57,221 nt of DNA, taken from TTA-H9 sp002071415. GTDB taxonomy: Bacteria; Bacteroidota; Bacteroidia; Bacteroidales; TTA-H9. The DNA is taken from NCBI GenBank assembly GCA_035411425.1, contig DAONSX010000009.1, positions 1 to 57,221 of the forward strand. Reading direction: 5' to 3'. The position numbers were made by a program, and so were the translations under genes. The notes beneath the pieces were generated by a model that was not told the DNA's origin, made no database searches, and was given only the letters and a program-made list of their open reading frames with translations. Within the stretch, counting starts at the first letter, position 1. Every line of letters begins with the position of its first letter. Shown here piece after piece: positions 54,274-57,221 of the stretch.

Positions 54274-57205
54274 TTAACAATTTCATAATTTGCTGAGCGG
54301 TTTCCGAAATTTTTTTACTATCGGTAATTCCCGAATGAACAAGTACTTCGTAAAGCTTTTGTCTGATTTTTAGGCCGTGTTTGTTGCTCTTGTGCCAGTG
54401 CGGATATTGTGCAAATACTTTTTCCATCTCGTTGGCCATCGAAGTAGCATTTTCAAAACCGGATCTGTCTAATATCCAATAAATACTGAAAATTTCGCTT
54501 TTCATTTTTTTCTCTTCTTGTTCCTTTTTGGCCGTAACGATTTCTTCAATGATTTTTTTCAGCACTTCGAGCGTTTCCCGAGTAGTTTTTTGCCTGTCCT
54601 GAAAAAGTTTTGCCAGCATTTCGGCTTTTTCGGCAATCGATTTCAGATAGGGAGCCGTATCGCCTTCCTGTGCTACGGTTCGCTCTATACTTTTAATAAG
54701 ATTGAAAACTTTTTCTATATCGGAAGCTTTGCTTTTTTCAATTTTTTCCAGCGTTTCTTCATTAATTTCGAATATATCAATGGTAGGTTGAATTTCTCCG
54801 CTTTTCGTATGCTTTTTTACCAGTTCAATCGTTTTTCGGGTAAAATCTTTCTTGATGTCGATGCCACGATCGTAATTTTCCCTCAGAATTTGGTACATTC
54901 TCGAAAGCGTTTCGTAATCGTCCAAATAATTCCTCAGGAAAGCATCGGGTGAAATAATTTCGTAGATAGTTGACAATTCTTTGAAAAACCGATAATATTC
55001 ATTCCTGATTTCTTCTTCCAGAAAATAATTCAGCAAAGCTTCCACTGCTTTATCCTTCTCTTTTTCACTGATAATGGTCAGGTAATTTTCCCTTGCTTTT
55101 TCCATCTCTTCTTTGAACCTCTTTTTCAGCTCTTCTACATCTCTCACAATGCCGGCAATATCTTGTGAATCGAATGCAAGGGCTTTTTCCAGATTATCGA
55201 AAATGCCAACAAAATCGAGTACGAACCCCGACACTTTTTTTCTCCCTTCTTCATCTTCATAAGGACGATTGACGCGGGCAATAGCCTGCAGCAATACGTG
55301 GTCGCGCATGGGCTTGTCCAGATACATGCAATAGAGAATGGGTGCATCGAAACCGGTGAGCAGTTTTTCGGTTACAATCAAAATTTTGGGAAGTTCGTTT
55401 GGTTTGCGGAAAGCTTTTCTGATTCTTTTCTCTTCGATATCGGGAAGGTGATATTTTGCCAGTTCTTCGGGGTCGTTGTAAAACGGACTGTATACCACTT
55501 GCGAATAATCTGCGGGTAAATACTTGTCCATTTCCTGCTTGTATAGGGCACAGGCTTCTCTGTCCACTCCCACCAGAAAAGCTTTGTAACCCATAGGTTC
55601 CACTGTGTTCAGAAAATGATTTGCTACGTATAGAACCACTTTTTCCACGCGTTCCTTGTTTTTGAGCATATTTCTCAATGTAACAGCTCGTTCCAGCACT
55701 TTGTTGAGTTCTTCCACATCGCTCATTCCTTCCGCTTCTTTCAAATCCAGAAATTCCTTTTCGAGCACTTCCTTTTCTACGCGCAATTCGTTGGGAGCCA
55801 GTGTGTAATATAAAGGTACGGTAGTTCCGTCGGCGATGGATTCTGCAATACTGTATTTATCCAGATAACCATGTGGCGGATCGTCTTTGCCGAAAGTGAT
55901 AAATGTTCCTTCGCCGTATTGTGTTTTGTCGATAGGTGTGCCGGTAAAGCCAATATAAGTGGCATTGGGAATGGCTCCCATCAGGTAATTGCCCAATTTT
56001 CCGCCGGTGGTTCTGTGCGCTTCGTCCACCAATACAAAAATATTCTTGCGCGTGTTGACGTTTGCCCGTATCCCCTCAAACTTGTGAATCATGGTAACAA
56101 TGAGGCCGCGTCTGTCTCTTGAAAGCAGTTCCCGCAGGTGCTCCTTGCTCTCTGTGACCTCAACATTGCCAATTCCAAGGGCCGTAATATTTGCAAATAG
56201 CTGGCTTTCGAGTTCGTTTCGGTCCACCAGCATAATAACGGTTGGATTTTCAAAAAGTGGATTCTGGATAATCTTCTGTGCAGCAACAATCATCGTGTAG
56301 GTTTTGCCGGAGCCCTGCGTATGCCAGACAAGCCCCCGATGTTTTGCCGGGTCCTGCGCTCTTTCTACTATCTTATCGATGGCATTCATCTGGTGTGGCC
56401 GCAGCACCACCTTTTTTAGCTCATCGTCCTGACGGGTAAAGAGGATAAAATCGGCAATCAGCTTTACTATCCGCTCCCTGTCGAAAAACGTTTTGACGAG
56501 CTGCTCAAAATTTCCTCCTGCTTCTTCCTTCCAGTTGAAGAGCAGCTTTTCGGAAGTGTTCCACGTACCGCTGTAGTAATATTTTGAAATGTGGGTAATG
56601 GCATAGGCCTGCAGCACGGCAAGAAGCTCAGGACAATCGCGATGGTAGCGCTTTACCTGTTCCAGCGCCTCGCTCATGCCTTCTACCTTGGTTGCAGCTT
56701 TGGTTTCGATAAACAGCAGGGGAATGCCGTTGATGAGAAAGACAATGTCCTGCCGGATAGTTCGGGTGCCATTGGTAAACCTGAACTCGTCCGTTACATG
56801 AAAGGTGTTGCGGTCGATATGGCGGGTATCGAGCAGGGTAATGTTGCGTTCCCGCTTTTCGGACGGGACAAACACCGGTTTCAAGCCTTTTAGATATTCC
56901 CATACCGTAAAATTTCCTTCGATGGTGGCAGGCACGGTTTCAATCTTTTTGATGATATCCTCTGCCATAATATGATCTGCAAAGTCCGGATTGAGCTTTT
57001 GCAACTGACTGACGAAAATCTCCCTGAACACCATGCCCGTCTCTCCGCCTCGCAGGCGCAGGGCTTCGTCGGGATTGACATATTGCCAGCCGAGCTTAAT
57101 AAACACTCTGCCGCCGTTTTGTGCATCGTATTCTGCGGACGGTTCCTGCACATACTGAATGATGGGCTCCTGAACCGATTTTTTTTCACCTCCTAATGTG
57201 CTCAT
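54260..57205 (-). CDS. hsdR: Type I restriction enzyme, R subunit
   Basis: A complete 981-residue motor-nuclease subunit of a type I restriction-modification complex. The N-terminal nuclease domain has the PD-(D/E)xK residues Asp153, Glu167 and Lys169 (RQDIVFL...LLFIETKAA). The superfamily 2 translocase has TQGSGKT (296-302), DEAH (394-397), FTGTP near 419 and a later AIARVNRPYEDEEGRKKVSG motif VI. The long C-terminal helical part would dock on HsdM/HsdS. ATG 57205 has a GGAGA 9 nt upstream. HsdM and HsdS are not in the window and should lie upstream, past the right edge. The 5' third is visibly more G/C-rich than the window average, compatible with acquisition by transfer. Confidence 0.95.
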   Translation of the reverse strand: MSTLGGEKKSVQEPIIQYVQEPSAEYDAQNGGRVFIKLGWQYVNPDEALRLRGGETGMVFREIFVSQLQKLNPDFADHIMAEDIIKKIETVPATIEGNFTVWEYLKGLKPVFVPSEKRERNITLLDTRHIDRNTFHVTDEFRFTNGTRTIRQDIVFLINGIPLLFIETKAATKVEGMSEALEQVKRYHRDCPELLAVLQAYAITHISKYYYSGTWNTSEKLLFNWKEEAGGNFEQLVKTFFDRERIVKLIADFILFTRQDDELKKVVLRPHQMNAIDKIVERAQDPAKHRGLVWHTQGSGKTYTMIVAAQKIIQNPLFENPTVIMLVDRNELESQLFANITALGIGNVEVTESKEHLRELLSRDRRGLIVTMIHKFEGIRANVNTRKNIFVLVDEAHRTTGGKLGNYLMGAIPNATYIGFTGTPIDKTQYGEGTFITFGKDDPPHGYLDKYSIAESIADGTTVPLYYTLAPNELRVEKEVLEKEFLDLKEAEGMSDVEELNKVLERAVTLRNMLKNKERVEKVVLYVANHFLNTVEPMGYKAFLVGVDREACALYKQEMDKYLPADYSQVVYSPFYNDPEELAKYHLPDIEEKRIRKAFRKPNELPKILIVTEKLLTGFDAPILYCMYLDKPMRDHVLLQAIARVNRPYEDEEGRKKVSGFVLDFVGIFDNLEKALAFDSQDIAGIVRDVEELKKRFKEEMEKARENYLTIISEKEKDKAVEALLNYFLEEEIRNEYYRFFKELSTIYEIISPDAFLRNYLDDYETLSRMYQILRENYDRGIDIKKDFTRKTIELVKKHTKSGEIQPTIDIFEINEETLEKIEKSKASDIEKVFNLIKSIERTVAQEGDTAPYLKSIAEKAEMLAKLFQDRQKTTRETLEVLKKIIEEIVTAKKEQEEKKMKSEIFSIYWILDRSGFENATSMANEMEKVFAQYPHWHKSNKHGLKIRQKLYEVLVHSGITDSKKISETAQQIMKLLNVKI

Positions 57206-57221
57206 ACTTTTATCTCCAGAT

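Noticed and set aside
54518..54952. 144-codon plus-strand open frame
   Set aside because: Phe-rich antisense shadow of the Lys/Glu-rich helical region of hsdR.

Overview
The window is a stretch of chromosome from an anaerobic or microaerophilic member of the Bacteroidota, probably close to the Bacteroidales/Marinilabiliales. The evidence is: a fused FeoA-FeoB iron transporter, a C-terminal type IX secretion sorting domain on the amylase, an exbB/exbD/exbD operon, a DPS-like ferritin with a cysteine pair, A/T-rich starts with few Shine-Dalgarno sites, and repeated matches to the Bacteroidota -7 promoter box TAnnTTTG. Anaerobic life is suggested by the 2-oxoacid:ferredoxin oxidoreductase, an 8Fe ferredoxin, B12-dependent methylmalonyl-CoA mutase and oxygen-independent B12-dependent ribonucleotide reductase.

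Layout. 1-6 kb: ferredoxin, a small outer-membrane barrel protein with a long structured leader, and a korA-korB-glyA operon. 6-13 kb: a natural cysteine desulfurase-SelD fusion, a lipoprotein, DnaK, and a surface-type lipoprotein serpin. 13-18 kb: aspartate kinase and a GH2-GH53 fusion enzyme for pectic galactan. 18-19 kb: a decayed IS3-type transposase. 19-28 kb: a YfcC-family carrier, mutB, mutA and nrdJ, all on the minus strand. 28-29 kb: a gene-poor, A/T-rich kilobase with two DnaA-box matches. 29-36 kb: metallo-hydrolase, heptosyltransferase-like GT9, TatD nuclease, asparaginase, tRNA-Ser, the exb energy-transducing operon and an alpha/beta hydrolase. 36-46 kb: acyl-CoA synthetase, secreted GH13 amylase, tRNA-Arg, DPS-like ferritin, HAD phosphatase, a TM1266-type regulator, truA and a nucleotide-pyrophosphatase-type lipoprotein. 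46-50 kb: a compact DNA-damage module (DnaQ/GIY-YIG nuclease, self-cleaving S24 repressor, divergent Y-family polymerase). 50-54 kb: an OprB-like porin directly upstream of feoAB, with unusual base usage. 54-57 kb: a small YgjP/M48-like metallopeptidase and a type I restriction HsdR subunit; HsdM and HsdS would lie beyond the right edge.

How the genes fit together. KorAB, ferredoxin and MutAB fit a reductive-branch, succinate/propionate-type fermentation. GH2-GH53 and the amylase feed sugars in from pectic galactan and starch. The most unusual items are the two enzyme fusions (NifS-SelD and GH2-GH53), the divergent S24/DinB control region with two perfect inverted repeats, a 1.7-kb interval wholly lacking the locally common tetramer TCGA over the porin and feoA, a 23-bp perfect hairpin near nrdJ, and a promoter 240 nt ahead of a barrel gene with a nested stem-loop leader. 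I saw no CRISPR array, complete insertion sequence or prophage.
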